A DNA stretch of 64,000 nucleotides, taken from assembly GCA_020253445.1 (NCBI GenBank), contig JADCBP010000001.1, positions 434,001 to 498,000 of the forward strand, in the 5' to 3' direction. Position numbers and translations under genes: made by a program. This document shows, piece by piece, positions 22,125-31,147 of this stretch. Every line of letters starts with the position of its first letter. Within the stretch, counting starts at the first letter, position 1. Source of the DNA: Methylobacterium sp. Lineage in GTDB: Bacteria; Pseudomonadota; Alphaproteobacteria; Rhizobiales; Beijerinckiaceae. Below the pieces are notes generated by a model that did no database searches, had not been told where the DNA came from, and worked only from the letters and a program-made list of their open reading frames with translations.

Positions 22125-23024
22125 CTATTCAGCAGCCTTCTGATAAAAATGCAAGTCCGACGTGCGAAATTCGAATGCCTGCTCGGCGAAAAATTTCGCG
22201 AACATGTTCTCGAGCCGTCGCGCGAGATCGAGGAAGCCGGAATGCGGCTCGAGACTGCGCTCATCCATGTAAAGGGCGCGATTGATTTCGATCTGGAAGG
22301 CGTCCCAGCCGAGATCGGGCCGCCCGTAGCATTCCGTGATGTAGCCCCCGGCATAGGGCTGGTTGCGCTCCACGCGGAAGCCCTCTTGCCGCGCCAGCGC
22401 CTCGAACAATGCCACCAGTTCCGGCCTGCAGGATGCGCCGAAGCGATCGCCGATCACCAGATCGGGCATGAGGCCCGTGGTGCGCGAATTCGAAGGCATC
22501 GAATGGCAATCGATGAGGCAAGCCCGGCCAAACCGCGCATGCAGCTCTGCCAGGGCGCGATGCAGCCGGCCGTGATAAGGCAGGTAAAAGTTTTCGATGC
22601 GCGCCAAAGCCTCGTCGAGCGCGAGCTTGCCCGCATAGATCTCGACCTGATCGCCGATCACGCGCGGCACGGTGCCAAGCCCGCCGGCCACCCGCAGCGA
22701 CCGCGTATTGGCCTCCACCGGCAGAGTGCCGGCAATGAGGCGTGGATCAAGCTCGAGGGGCTCGCGGTTGAGATCCACGAAGGATCGCGGCAGATGCGCG
22801 AACATGACCGTCGAGCCCATGGCGACGGCGCGCTCCACAAGGCGATTGACATAAAGATCGGATGCGCGCCGCATCTCCTGCCGCGAGAGCTGGCTGCGCG
22901 CAAGGAAGGCCTCGGGAAAAACCTCGCCGGAATGCGGCGAATTCAGCAGGACAGGCACAGTTTCCGATGCAGCCGGATGCAGCAGCGTGAAAGTCTCGCC
23001 TGTCTCGATCCGGGGCATGCTCAT
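22125..23024 (-). CDS. N-formylglutamate amidohydrolase family protein (copy 1)
   Basis: A 299-aa protein of the FGase family (PF05013), whose characterised members hydrolyse N-formylglutamate to formate and glutamate in histidine degradation. Visible family features are the N-terminal VLLNSPHSGEVFPEAFL, FVDLNREPLELD, the metal-site segment CLIDCHSMPSN, and the C-terminal PYAGGYITECYGRP and FQIEINRALYMDE. No other hut genes are near, so the substrate is uncertain. The start at 23024 (MSMPRIETG) is chosen on family grounds; a longer frame reaches 23150 and no clear ribosome site decides. Confidence 0.85.
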   Translation of the reverse strand: MSMPRIETGETFTLLHPAASETVPVLLNSPHSGEVFPEAFLARSQLSRQEMRRASDLYVNRLVERAVAMGSTVMFAHLPRSFVDLNREPLELDPRLIAGTLPVEANTRSLRVAGGLGTVPRVIGDQVEIYAGKLALDEALARIENFYLPYHGRLHRALAELHARFGRACLIDCHSMPSNSRTTGLMPDLVIGDRFGASCRPELVALFEALARQEGFRVERNQPYAGGYITECYGRPDLGWDAFQIEINRALYMDERSLEPHSGFLDLARRLENMFAKFFAEQAFEFRTSDLHFYQKAAE

Positions 23025-23203
23025 GCGGGAGGCGTGTTCCTTCTTGCGGCCGAAACGGAGTTCGCGTGCAACATTCGTAGAGCTATGATGGCGATTGCCA
23101 TGTGAATCGTCCAGCGCCAGCACTGGCCTCGCAATTGCCATACACCACATGTTTACTACGCGGCCCTAACCATCCTGTCAGATTCCGAGACAGGTCAGAC
23201 GAG

Positions 23204-23569
23204 ATGAGCATGACCAAGATCCTCCTGGCCGAAGACGACAACGACATGCGGAAGTTCCTCGTCAGGGCGCTGCAGAATGCCGGCTTCGACGTCGCCTCCT
23301 TCGATAATGGCCGCTCGGCCTATCATCGCCTGCGCGAAGAGCCCTTCGAACTCCTCCTGACCGACATCGTGATGCCGGAGATGGATGGAATCGAGCTCGC
23401 CCGCCGCGCGACCGAACTCGATCCGGATATCAAGGTCATGTTCATCACCGGCTTTGCCGCCGTCGCGCTGAACCCGGAATCGAACGCGCCGAAGGATGCG
23501 CGCGTGCTCTCCAAGCCGTTCCACCTCAAGGACCTCGTGAACGAGGTGAAGCGGATGCTCGCGGCCTGA
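23204..23569 (+). CDS. cpdR: CpdR, single-domain response regulator for ClpXP-dependent CtrA proteolysis
   Basis: A 121-aa receiver domain with no output domain. It has the acidic pair AEDDND, the phosphoacceptor Asp54 in LLTDIVMPEMDG, the switch Thr in MFITGFAA and the Lys in LSKPFH. The near-invariant C-terminus and the segment NGRSAYHRLREEPFELLLTDIVM match rhizobial CpdR. Unphosphorylated CpdR primes ClpXP for CtrA and other substrates, with RcdA as a second adaptor (an RcdA-like gene is at 59.3 kb). Met3 (23210) is an equal start candidate. The leader has a CCTGTC/GACAGG hairpin (23174-23194) enclosing a GANTC methylation site. Confidence 0.93.
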   Translation: MSMTKILLAEDDNDMRKFLVRALQNAGFDVASFDNGRSAYHRLREEPFELLLTDIVMPEMDGIELARRATELDPDIKVMFITGFAAVALNPESNAPKDARVLSKPFHLKDLVNEVKRMLAA

Positions 23570-23602
23570 CGGAATTCGTGGCTCGAAGCCCGGCTTTTTC
23601 CC

Positions 23603-23631
23603 TTGCCCTTTCAGGGAGAGCTGACTATAGA
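23603..23631 (+). promoter_or_regulatory. Sigma-70 promoter of tRNA-Val
   Basis: TTGCCC (23603-23608), a 17-bp spacer and TATAGA (23626-23631), 41 bp before the tRNA 5' end. The spacing and -10 are close to consensus. Confidence 0.7.
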
Positions 23632-23671
23632 GCCGCTTCCCGTCCGACAGGGGTGTCCCTGACGGGTTTTA

Positions 23672-23746
23672 GGGCGCGTAGCTCAGCGGGAGAGCACTAC
23701 ATTGACACTGTAGGGGTCACAGGTTCAATCCCTGTCGCGCCCACCA
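23672..23746 (+). tRNA. tRNA-Val (anticodon GAC)
   Basis: 75 nt including an encoded CCA. The acceptor stem is GGGCGCG/CGCGCCC, the D-arm GCTCAGCGGGAGAGC, and the anticodon stem CTACA/TGTAG with loop TTGACAC (anticodon GAC). The T-arm is ACAGG-TTCAATC-CCTGT. All stems pair fully. It is followed closely by rpmJ. Confidence 0.98.
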
Positions 23747-23828
23747 TTTTCGCCCGGCTCCGGTGGCGTTTCGCGGCCGAAGCAGGATGGTTCAAACGTT
23801 GGGCTCCGGCCCGGCTGGAGTTCAGACA

Positions 23829-23954
23829 ATGAAGATCAGGAATTCGCTCAAGTCGCTGATGACGCGCCACCGCGACAACCAGATGGTTCGCCGCCGTGGT
23901 CGCGTCTACATCATCAACAAGACACAGAAGCGCTACAAGGCGCGCCAGGGCTAA
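23829..23954 (+). CDS. rpmJ: 50S ribosomal protein L36 (bL36), cysteine-free form
   Basis: A 41-aa ribosomal protein, [20 protein letters not shown] at the N-terminus and [11 protein letters not shown] at the end. It lacks the Cys/His zinc ribbon of the C+ form, so it is the zinc-independent C- type typical of alphaproteobacteria. The start at 23829 is the family start; the frame is open 22 codons upstream. It stands alone behind tRNA-Val. Confidence 0.97.
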   Translation: MKIRNSLKSLMTRHRDNQMVRRRGRVYIINKTQKRYKARQG

Positions 23955-24013
23955 GCCTCGGCGATCTGCCGCGCTTGTCGCGCGCGGGTCTTTTCTCCTC
24001 ATCGGATTTCGCG

Positions 24014-24040
24014 AAAGGGCGCCTTCGAGCGCCCTTCTGG
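24014..24040. terminator. Terminator hairpin after rpmJ
   Basis: AAAGGGCGC-cttcga-GCGCCCTT (24014-24036) followed by CTGG rather than a long T-tract. It is symmetrical and probably the rpmJ terminator. Confidence 0.6.
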
Positions 24041-24108
24041 TGTTTGAAACCCGCGCTCTCGAGCAACTTCCCTTGACGGAAGCCGAGCACCGCTCCACGC
24101 TTGTCTTC

Positions 24109-24696
24109 ATGATGATGCGCTTTGTCACTCTCGCGCTGATCGCCCTCCTCGGGATGGCCCCTCCTTCTGCCGCGCAGATGACGGGCGCGGAGTCGCCGGC
24201 CACGCGCAATGGCGACCGCGAGCGGCTCGACCGGCTCTTCGAACGCCTGCAGGCTGCTCCGACGGCCGACGCCGCGAGGGCGGTCGCCCAGCAGATCGAG
24301 CAGCGATTCGAAAAATCGGGCAGCGACACGGCCGATCTGCTGCTGCAACGCGCCAAGCAGGCGATCGAAACCCGGAACTACGACCTGGCGCTCGATCTTC
24401 TCGATTTCGTCACGACGCTGAAGCCGAACTGGTCGGAAGCCTATCATCGCCGCGCGATCGTGCATTTCCTCCTCAAGGACGAGGAAAGCGCGATGCGGGA
24501 TATTCGCCAGAGCCTTGCCCATGAGCCTCGGCACTTCCATGCGCTCGCCGGGCTGGGGCAGCTCCTGCAGATGATGGGGAAGCGGAAGCAGGCGTACCAG
24601 GTCTATCGGCGCGCGCAGGATGTCTATCCGCTTTTCCCCGACCTCGAGAAAATGCTGGAGAGGCTGAAACTGGAGGCAGAAGGGCAGCCGATCTAG
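24109..24696 (+). CDS. Exported tetratricopeptide repeat protein
   Basis: A 195-aa protein with a signal peptide (MMMRFVTLALIALLGMAPPSAAQ) followed by two to three TPR units (ADLLLQRAKQAIETRNYDLALDLLDFVTTLKPNWSEAYHRRAIVHFLLKDEESAMRDIRQSLAHEP in outline) and a C-terminal YRRAQDVYPLFPDL repeat end. It probably works as a periplasmic protein-interaction scaffold. Three consecutive ATGs (24109, 24112, 24115) compete for the start and none has a good Shine-Dalgarno. Its partner is unknown. Confidence 0.85.
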   Translation: MMMRFVTLALIALLGMAPPSAAQMTGAESPATRNGDRERLDRLFERLQAAPTADAARAVAQQIEQRFEKSGSDTADLLLQRAKQAIETRNYDLALDLLDFVTTLKPNWSEAYHRRAIVHFLLKDEESAMRDIRQSLAHEPRHFHALAGLGQLLQMMGKRKQAYQVYRRAQDVYPLFPDLEKMLERLKLEAEGQPI

Positions 24697-24795
24697 AGCA
24701 TCCGCCCGCCAAGCGGGCACCGGTTCGCGCAAAGAAAATGCGATCAAACAAAGAGATAGAGCATCCGATCTCGTTCGATCAGATCGGAAATGCTC
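24697..24795. repeat. Dispersed palindromic repeat, copy 3
   Basis: Begins AGAGCATCCGCCCGCCAAGCGG, then ACCGGTTCGCG-caaag-AAAATGCG, and a second half AGAGCATCCGATCTCG-ttc-GATCAGATCGGAAATGCTC containing a long hairpin. It shares blocks with the copies at 3.55 kb (ACCGGTTCGCG...GAAAATGCG) and 20.81 kb (GCATCCGCCCGCCAAG). It lies between the convergent TPR and pyk stops. Confidence 0.72.
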
Positions 24796-24819
24796 CAGAC
24801 CAACCCTGCCATCGCTTCA

Positions 24820-26244
24820 TCAGTCATCCGCGCTCACGAAGGTAATGCGCAGCATGTTCGTGGCACCCGGCGTGCCGAACGGAACACCGGCGACAAGGAT
24901 GATCCGCTGGCCGGGATTGGCGAATTCCTGCTCGCGCGCCACATGGGCGCCGGCACGGGCCATGTCGTCCACATCCTTCGGATCCTCGCCCACCACGGCA
25001 TGCACGCCCCAGACCAGCGCGAGCCGGCGCGCGGTGTTGCGGGAGGTCGTGAGCGCGAGAATCGGCGGATAGGGACGTTCGCGGGCGATTCGCAGGGCGG
25101 TTGCGCCGGAGGCTGTCCAGGCCACAATGGCGCGCAGATCCAGCGTCTCGGCCACGGAGCGCGCGGCCGCCGCGATGGCATCCGCGCCCGTGGGCTCCGG
25201 GGGCGAGCGCTGCCCGGCGAGCAGCACCGGATAGTTCGGGTCCCTCTCCACCGCCTCGATGATCTTGTTCATCGTCTCGACGGCCTCGTAGACGAACTTG
25301 CCCGCCGCGCTCTCGGCGGAGAGCATCACCGCATCCGCCCCTTCGAACACGGCGGTCGCAACATCAGACACTTCCGCGCGCGTCGGCGTCGGGCTGACGA
25401 TCATCGATTCGAGCATCTGGGTGGCGACGACCACCGGCTTGCCGAGCTTTCGCGCCATGCGGGTGATGCGCTTCTGCAAGCCGGGCACCACTTCCAGCGG
25501 CAGTTCCACGCCAAGATCGCCGCGCGCCACCATCAGCGCGTCGGACATTTCCATGATCTCCTCAAGCCGCTCGATGGCCTGCGGCTTCTCGAGCTTCGCC
25601 ATCACCAGGGCGCGTCCCCGGGCGATCTTCTTCACCTCGGCCACGTCTTCCGGGCGCTGCACGAAGGAGAGCGCGATCCAGTCCACCCCCGCTTCGAGCG
25701 CAGCGGTGAGATCGGATCGATCCTTTGGCGTCAGCGCGGAGGTGGGCAGGATCGTATCCGGCAGGCTCACGCCCTTCTTGTTGGAGATCGGCCCGGAGAA
25801 TTCAACGCGGATCACCACCTTTTTCGGCGCGGCTTCGACCACGACGAAGATCAGCTTGCCGTCATCGATCAGCACGCGATGGCCGATGCGCAAGGATTCG
25901 AGGATTTCCGGATGCGGCAATTGCACGCGGGTGGCATCCCCCGGCGTCGGATCGCTGTCGAGCGTGAAAAGCTGGCCTTTTTCGAGCATGACCGGCGGGT
26001 TGGCAAAGGTGCCGACGCGCAGTTTCGGCCCCTGAAGATCGGCGAGAATGCCGATGGGGCGGCCGATTTCCGCCTCAAGCCCCCGAAGCTGCTTCACGCG
26101 CGCTTCCAGCACCTCGTGGCTCGAATGGCTCATGTTGATTCGGAAAACATCCGCCCCGGCCTCGAAAAGGCGGCGGATGGTGGCGTCATCCTGGGAAGCG
26201 GGACCCAGCGTGGCGAGAATTTTGGTGCGTCGGTTGCGTCTCAT
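24820..26244 (-). CDS. pyk: Pyruvate kinase
   Basis: Transfers phosphate from phosphoenolpyruvate to ADP, giving pyruvate and ATP. The protein is 474 aa. It has the N-terminal TKILATLGPASQDDATIRRL, the substrate/metal motifs FRINMSHSSHEV and ILADLQGPKLRVG, the PROSITE-type loop ALVMAKLEKPQAIERLEEI, then MVARGDLGVELPLE and VVVATQMLESM. The start at 26244 (MRRNRRTK) has AAGGAA upstream. It is the last gene of a minus-strand run gckA-DUF1036-pyk, so 2-phosphoglycerate made by GckA can flow via enolase to this enzyme. Confidence 0.98.
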   Translation of the reverse strand: MRRNRRTKILATLGPASQDDATIRRLFEAGADVFRINMSHSSHEVLEARVKQLRGLEAEIGRPIGILADLQGPKLRVGTFANPPVMLEKGQLFTLDSDPTPGDATRVQLPHPEILESLRIGHRVLIDDGKLIFVVVEAAPKKVVIRVEFSGPISNKKGVSLPDTILPTSALTPKDRSDLTAALEAGVDWIALSFVQRPEDVAEVKKIARGRALVMAKLEKPQAIERLEEIMEMSDALMVARGDLGVELPLEVVPGLQKRITRMARKLGKPVVVATQMLESMIVSPTPTRAEVSDVATAVFEGADAVMLSAESAAGKFVYEAVETMNKIIEAVERDPNYPVLLAGQRSPPEPTGADAIAAAARSVAETLDLRAIVAWTASGATALRIARERPYPPILALTTSRNTARRLALVWGVHAVVGEDPKDVDDMARAGAHVAREQEFANPGQRIILVAGVPFGTPGATNMLRITFVSADD

Positions 26245-26333
26245 GGTTCCTTGAACCCGGCCCTCTTCATGTCCTGCCGAGGCAGATGAACGGCCGACAT
26301 GGAAGAACTGAGACCGGGAAAGGTCGCAGAGCC

Positions 26334-26777
26334 TCAGGGCCGGCCCGTGACGAGCCCGCCATCCCCCAGTTCCACCGTCCAGTCGCTTTGTTGCCCGGTA
26401 TCGATCTCGATGAACCCGGCGCGCTCGAAACCTCGCGCATAGCAATCCAGCGGCCCACGGATCGAAAACTCGGTATCGCGGACACAGAGGATATTGGTCC
26501 CGCTCCAATCCCCCCCGCGATCATAATCCACGGCATGCAGATAGAAAAAGCGGGAATTGAGCTGGCCGCGAATAATTGTTTCGCAACGCCCCGGCTTGAG
26601 GTTGAACCAGCCCTCGGTGACCCAGACCGGGCCATCGAGGTAGCCGATCGCCACACCCACGCGGCCCGAAGTGGTGTTGCAAACGCGCAGATCGGCCTTT
26701 GCCGGCGCGGAAAGGCCCAGCATTCCCACAAGACCGAGGCACAACACCGCCATCATGCTTCGCAAGCGAACCGTCAC
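26334..26777 (-). CDS. DUF1036 family exported protein
   Basis: A 147-aa protein with a signal peptide (VRLRSMMAVLCLGLVGMLGLSAPAKA) and the DUF1036 domain (LRVCNTTSGRVGVAIGY, GWFNLKPGRCETIIRG, RFFYLHAVDYDRGG, CVRDTEFSI) with paired cysteines that probably form disulphides. The GTG start at 26777 overlaps the gckA stop by four bases (GTGA), with GAGGG upstream, implying translational coupling; an internal ATG (26756) would shorten the signal peptide. The family is widespread in alphaproteobacteria with no assigned function. Confidence 0.88.
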   Translation of the reverse strand: MTVRLRSMMAVLCLGLVGMLGLSAPAKADLRVCNTTSGRVGVAIGYLDGPVWVTEGWFNLKPGRCETIIRGQLNSRFFYLHAVDYDRGGDWSGTNILCVRDTEFSIRGPLDCYARGFERAGFIEIDTGQQSDWTVELGDGGLVTGRP

Positions 26778-28084
26778 GCGGGGCCCTCGCGCAGGATCAC
26801 GCGCAAGTCATTCGCATTGGTGAAGGTCGGGCCCGGCACGTAGAGATCTCCCAGAGCGCGGAAGAAAGCGGATGAATCGTTATTCTCCAGCATCATGGCG
26901 GCATCAAGCCCGGCATCATGCGCGCGCTGCAGCGTCGAGGCATCCAGAAAAGCCCCGGCGGGATCATCCGCGCGGCCGACGCCGCCATCCGTGCCATCGG
27001 TATCGGCCGCGAGCGCCGCGATTCCCGCCGCGCCCCGAAGACCGAGCGCGAGCGCCATCGCATATTCCTGGTTCGGCCCGCCCCGTCCCTTGCCCTTGAT
27101 CGTGACGGTCAGCTCCCCGCCCGAGAGGAAGGCGAGATTCTCACCCGGCGCGGCCTCCAGCGCGCGGCGGGCATGGGCGGCGGCGATCTCGCGCGCCTCG
27201 CCCTCGAGTGCATGGCCGAGATCAACGACGCGATAGCCAAGGGATTCGGCCTTTTTCCACGCGGCATGCCAGGCATCCGCGGGTTTGGCGGCGACGATCG
27301 CGCGGGAGCGAGCAAAGCAGGCATCGCCCGGCTTCGGCGATTCGCTTCCCGGATCATCCAGCACCGCAAGGATGCTCGCGGCGGGCCGGAGCCGGTGGCG
27401 CGCGACCACGGCCCGGGCCTGTTCCAGCGTGGAGGGATCGGGGATCGTCGGCCCCGAACCGATGAGGCTCAATTCATCACCCGGAACATCGGAGAGCGCG
27501 AGAGTCACGATCTCCGCGCCCTGCATCAGTGCCGCGAGCCGCCCGCCCTTCACGCGGCTGATATGCTTCCTCAGGGTGTTGATCTCACCGATGGGCACGC
27601 CGGCGCGCAGCATCTGGCGGGTGAGATCCTGCTTCTCCGCCAGGGTGATCGCCCCCAGCGGTGCCACGAGATTGGCCGAGGCTCCCCCCGAAAGCAGGAA
27701 GATCACGAGATCATCGGGCGAGACAACCTGCGCCCGCCGCATCATCTCGGCGGTGGCGGAGAGGCCCGCCTCATCCGGCACCGGATGACCCGCTTCCATG
27801 GCATCGAGGATCGCGAGGGGGCGACCATAGCCATGCCGGGCAATCGCAAGGCCCGAAAGCCGATCCGGCCCGAGGCCCAGCGCGCGATAATGCGCCTCGG
27901 CCGTCTCCGCCATCGAGCCCGCCGCCTTGCCCGCCGCGAAGATCACCACGCGCTGCCCGGCTCGCGGCCGAGGCAGGTGCGGCGGCAGGAAGATCGAGGG
28001 CTTCACCGCGTCGATCGCGGCTTCGACAACCCTCCGGGCATCGGCTCGCAATCGGGCTGCCGTTTCGGAAGAAGGAGCAATCAT
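26774..28084 (-). CDS. gckA: Glycerate 2-kinase, GckA/TtuD (MOFRL) type
   Basis: A 436-aa enzyme phosphorylating D-glycerate to 2-phosphoglycerate with ATP, used in serine-cycle, tartrate or glyoxylate metabolism. The N-terminal DUF4147 domain shows AAGKAAGSMAETAEAH and LLSGGASANLVAPLG; the C-terminal MOFRL domain shows FLSGGELTVTIKGKGRGGPNQEYAMALAL and ADTDGTDG. The start at 28084 is family-consistent; ATG 28096 is 4 codons earlier, and no good Shine-Dalgarno separates them. It is operonic with DUF1036 (4-bp overlap) and pyk. Confidence 0.94.
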   Translation of the reverse strand: MIAPSSETAARLRADARRVVEAAIDAVKPSIFLPPHLPRPRAGQRVVIFAAGKAAGSMAETAEAHYRALGLGPDRLSGLAIARHGYGRPLAILDAMEAGHPVPDEAGLSATAEMMRRAQVVSPDDLVIFLLSGGASANLVAPLGAITLAEKQDLTRQMLRAGVPIGEINTLRKHISRVKGGRLAALMQGAEIVTLALSDVPGDELSLIGSGPTIPDPSTLEQARAVVARHRLRPAASILAVLDDPGSESPKPGDACFARSRAIVAAKPADAWHAAWKKAESLGYRVVDLGHALEGEAREIAAAHARRALEAAPGENLAFLSGGELTVTIKGKGRGGPNQEYAMALALGLRGAAGIAALAADTDGTDGGVGRADDPAGAFLDASTLQRAHDAGLDAAMMLENNDSSAFFRALGDLYVPGPTFTNANDLRVILREGPA

Positions 28085-28191
28085 CGGAGAGACCATCGGG
28101 GCAGGAATTTCGGTCGCAGCGAGCGATTTCGCCGTTGATCCCTTCTGCCCTTTGGTGGAGAAGGCCGCAACCACGAAGAGGATGCTTTCCC

Positions 28192-28983
28192 TTGCCGATC
28201 GCCCGCGAAGAGGCCGAAGCCTACGAGATCATTCCCGGCAGGGCAGATTGCGGCCTTCTCGTGCTCTGCGACCATGCCAGCGCGCATATCCCATCGGAAT
28301 ATGCCGATCTCGGCCTCTGTTCGGAACAGCTTTCGCGCCATATCGCCTATGATATCGGCGCGGCCGATGTGAGCCGGCAGATCGCGGAGGAATTCGGCTG
28401 TCCGGCCGTGCTCAGCCGCTTTTCGCGCCTGTTGATCGATCCCAATCGCGGCGAGGATGATCCCACCCTCGTGATGCGCATCGCCGATGGCGCCGTGGTG
28501 CCCGGCAATGCCCGCATCGGTGATGAAGAGATCGGACGGCGCATCGCGCGGTTCTACCGGCCCTATGATGATGCCATCGCCCGCACGATCGCGGCGATGC
28601 GCGCCACAGGGAAAAACCCGATCATCCTCTCCATGCATTCCTTCACGCCGGAGATGAAGGGCCGCAAGCGCCCCTGGCACGTCACGGTGATCTGGGATTT
28701 CGATCCGCGCCTGAACCGGGCGCTTCTCGATGCCCTTTCCCGCGAGCCTGATCTCGTGGTGGGCGATAACGAACCTTATCAGGGCGGCTATCGGGGCGAT
28801 ACGATGGATCGTCATGTCATCCGCGCCGGACTCGCCCATGCCCTGGTGGAGATTCGGCAGGATCTGATCGGAACCGGGGAGCAGGCCCGCGCCTGGGGCA
28901 AGCGCCTTTCGGGCGTGCTGCGACCCCTGCTCGCGAACCCCGATCTCCACGTTGCGCGCATCCATGGCAGCCACCCGGCGTGA
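28192..28983 (+). CDS. N-formylglutamate amidohydrolase family protein (copy 2), TTG start
   Basis: A 263-aa FGase-family protein divergent from gckA. Motifs: LLVLCDHASAHIPSEYADLGL, SRLLIDPNRGEDDPTLV, ILSMHSFTPEMKG, VGDNEPYQGG and the C-terminal VEIRQDLIGT. There is no in-frame ATG or GTG in the right place. The TTG at 28192 is preceded by AGAGGA at 28177-28182 with 9-nt spacing, so a TTG start is inferred. It is only distantly similar to the copy at 22.1 kb, which belongs to a different subgroup. Substrate unproven. Confidence 0.85.
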   Translation: MPIAREEAEAYEIIPGRADCGLLVLCDHASAHIPSEYADLGLCSEQLSRHIAYDIGAADVSRQIAEEFGCPAVLSRFSRLLIDPNRGEDDPTLVMRIADGAVVPGNARIGDEEIGRRIARFYRPYDDAIARTIAAMRATGKNPIILSMHSFTPEMKGRKRPWHVTVIWDFDPRLNRALLDALSREPDLVVGDNEPYQGGYRGDTMDRHVIRAGLAHALVEIRQDLIGTGEQARAWGKRLSGVLRPLLANPDLHVARIHGSHPA

Positions 28984-29091
28984 AAAATCGAGACCGCGAG
29001 AAAGGCGGGGACAGCGACCATTGGGCGCTTGATCAGGCGCCGCGCATCCGGCACTTCCCTCACCAGACGTTCCGATCGAGAGAGAAGCACA

Positions 29092-29337
29092 ATGGATGAT
29101 ATTTCAAGCGCCGGCGCCGGCCAGCTGAAGTCCATCATCGAGCGCATCGAGCGCCTCGAGGAGGAGAAGCGCAACATCGCCTCCGACATCAAGGACGTCT
29201 ATGCCGAGGCCAAGGGCCAAGGTTATGATACCAAGATCCTTCGCAAGGTGATCTCGCTGCGGAAGAAGGAACCACATGAGCGGCAGGAGGAAGAGGCCCT
29301 GCTCGAGACCTACCTCAACGCGCTCGGGATGGCGTGA
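29092..29337 (+). CDS. gapR: GapR (DUF2312) nucleoid-associated protein
   Basis: An 81-aa protein, [20 protein letters not shown] at the N-terminus, then [19 protein letters not shown] and [20 protein letters not shown]. This is the three-helix DUF2312 fold. GapR tetramers in Caulobacter bind overtwisted, AT-rich DNA ahead of replication and transcription machinery. The start is fixed by GAGAGAGAAG upstream. It is a monocistronic gene between the amidohydrolase and a convergent cell-wall gene. Confidence 0.96.
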   Translation: MDDISSAGAGQLKSIIERIERLEEEKRNIASDIKDVYAEAKGQGYDTKILRKVISLRKKEPHERQEEEALLETYLNALGMA

Positions 29338-29433
29338 GGCCCAAGGCAATGTCCGATCCGGCCTTTGCCGGTTGATCAAGGAACATGCGCCAAAGATCGA
29401 AACGGAAACGCGGACCAATCCGCGAATAGCGGC

Positions 29434-31008
29434 TCAGCGCGGATTCTCGTCTCCCGCATGCGTGAAGCGGACCGAAATCGGCCGGATGAACCGTCCGGCG
29501 AAGTGCCCTTTGCCCTCGTTCGCGGAAGCTGTCTTGCCAAGGGCCATCGCCACCACGCCGCGTTTCACTTCACGCTCCACAGGCGGTGGCGCGACATTCA
29601 CGACATGCATGGGGCGCGCAAGGCGCGCGGATTGAGCCGCAATCAGCGCGGCAATATCGCCCCTCGCTGCGGCATCGACAGCATGCTTGACAGGAACAGG
29701 CGGTCTGACCGGCTCAGCCGGAGGCGCGGAGACAGGGCGCGCGCGAAGGGGAGGCAAAGCGAGGTCCGGCGCGGGCAAAAGCGAAGTCGCAGGCGGCGCG
29801 AGGCTTGCAACCTGCGCGGCAGGCGGGGAAGCGGGCGAAGCAACGGGCGGGATTTCCGCCAAGGCCAGCTTCGATGGCCGAATGGGCGGCAGCGGCAGAT
29901 CGGCCGGAACAGGTCCATTGGCTGCGAGTGGCGCGATCTCGCCGAGACCAGGCGGGCGGATCGGGGGAAGCGGCAGGCCGGCGGCCTCGACGGGCCCGGC
30001 TTGAGCCGGAGCGGTGGCGGCCTGCGGCGGTGCGGCGGTGGCCGGCTCGCTGCCCGGCTGCGGCCGAAGCTCGGTCTGGCGCGGAATGGGCGGGGTGGCT
30101 GCGAAAGCCGTCACGGCACCGGGCTGAACGGAAGCCACCATGACATTGTCGCCGCTCTGGACAGGTGGCTGCGAGACGGCCGCGACGGCGGCACGGGCGT
30201 TGCGGCCAGGCGCCGGCGCGCGTTCGAGCCCGCCATCATCCTCCTCGCCCGAACCGAAGAGCAGCGCCCAGAGCGTCTTGCCGCGAGCTGAGATCACGGT
30301 GTTGTAATCGAGCGCCGAACCGCCGCGCGCCTGCACTTCCGCGAGCGCGAGCTGGTAATTCGCAAGCGGAACGCCATCCGCCGGAATATGCACGGTCTTC
30401 CCATCCGGGAACAGCCGCTCGAGCTGATCGCGCGGCATGCGCGGCCATGAGCGCACCGTTCCGACATCGAGATGCACGAAGGCCGAGCCGGCCGAGGGAT
30501 AATATCCCACACCACCCCGCTGCAGGCGCATGCCGATCTCGCGCACCTTCGCCATGGAGACGCCGGGGATATGGAAATCCATCGCGTTGCCGCGCATGTG
30601 ATGGCTGTTCTTCGCCACGCCGCGCGACCTTCGCGCGAGCATCGCGTTGGTATTCGGCGAGCGATAGGCCGAGACGACCTTGACCGGCTCCGTCGCCCCG
30701 ACCTCGCGATGGACATACCAGACGAGGTCGAACAACTGCGGTGCCATGGCGGTTTGTTCGTCGTTGCGCCAGTCGCGCAGGAAATGATTGAGCTGGGAAA
30801 GCGCGTTGCTGTCGAAGCTGCCATCGCGCCGGAAGGTCACGCGAAGGCGCTCCTCAGTATGCGTATGGACGAGTTCAATCGTGCGGGTATCGCCATTCGC
30901 GACCGCATCCTGCGTGCCGCGCGCGCCCAGCACCAGCGCACAGGCCGCGAGCGCCACCGAAAGGCTGCGCCTGCCCGCTCCCATGGTCTGGCGCAGAGGT
31001 CCGGTCAT
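29434..31008 (-). CDS. DUF882/M15-like peptidase-fold protein with Pro-rich C-terminus
   Basis: A 524-aa protein. An N-terminal signal (GAGRRSLSVALAACALVLGARG, with twin Arg) precedes a D,D-carboxypeptidase-like M15/DUF882 domain: VVSAYRSPNTNAMLARRS, NSHHMRGNAMDFHI (zinc-type His and Asp) and FVHLDVG. The last 300 residues or so are a Pro/Ala-rich low-complexity tail with repeated LPLPPIRP motifs. It is predicted to act on or bind peptidoglycan in the periplasm. The start at 31008 is set by GGGGGA. It lies downstream of an L,D-transpeptidase gene on the same strand (140-bp gap), which supports a cell-wall role. Confidence 0.87.
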   Translation of the reverse strand: MTGPLRQTMGAGRRSLSVALAACALVLGARGTQDAVANGDTRTIELVHTHTEERLRVTFRRDGSFDSNALSQLNHFLRDWRNDEQTAMAPQLFDLVWYVHREVGATEPVKVVSAYRSPNTNAMLARRSRGVAKNSHHMRGNAMDFHIPGVSMAKVREIGMRLQRGGVGYYPSAGSAFVHLDVGTVRSWPRMPRDQLERLFPDGKTVHIPADGVPLANYQLALAEVQARGGSALDYNTVISARGKTLWALLFGSGEEDDGGLERAPAPGRNARAAVAAVSQPPVQSGDNVMVASVQPGAVTAFAATPPIPRQTELRPQPGSEPATAAPPQAATAPAQAGPVEAAGLPLPPIRPPGLGEIAPLAANGPVPADLPLPPIRPSKLALAEIPPVASPASPPAAQVASLAPPATSLLPAPDLALPPLRARPVSAPPAEPVRPPVPVKHAVDAAARGDIAALIAAQSARLARPMHVVNVAPPPVEREVKRGVVAMALGKTASANEGKGHFAGRFIRPISVRFTHAGDENPR

Positions 31009-31147
31009 TCCCCCAACCCTGTCCGTCTCATGCCGCACCACGCTGTCCTGCCGCCGAGGCAAGCTGAATGGCAGCAAGACATGACGGGTAAACATGGCGG
31101 AAAAACGCCTGATGGTCCATGATATCCTGCAAGAATGACAAACCAGA

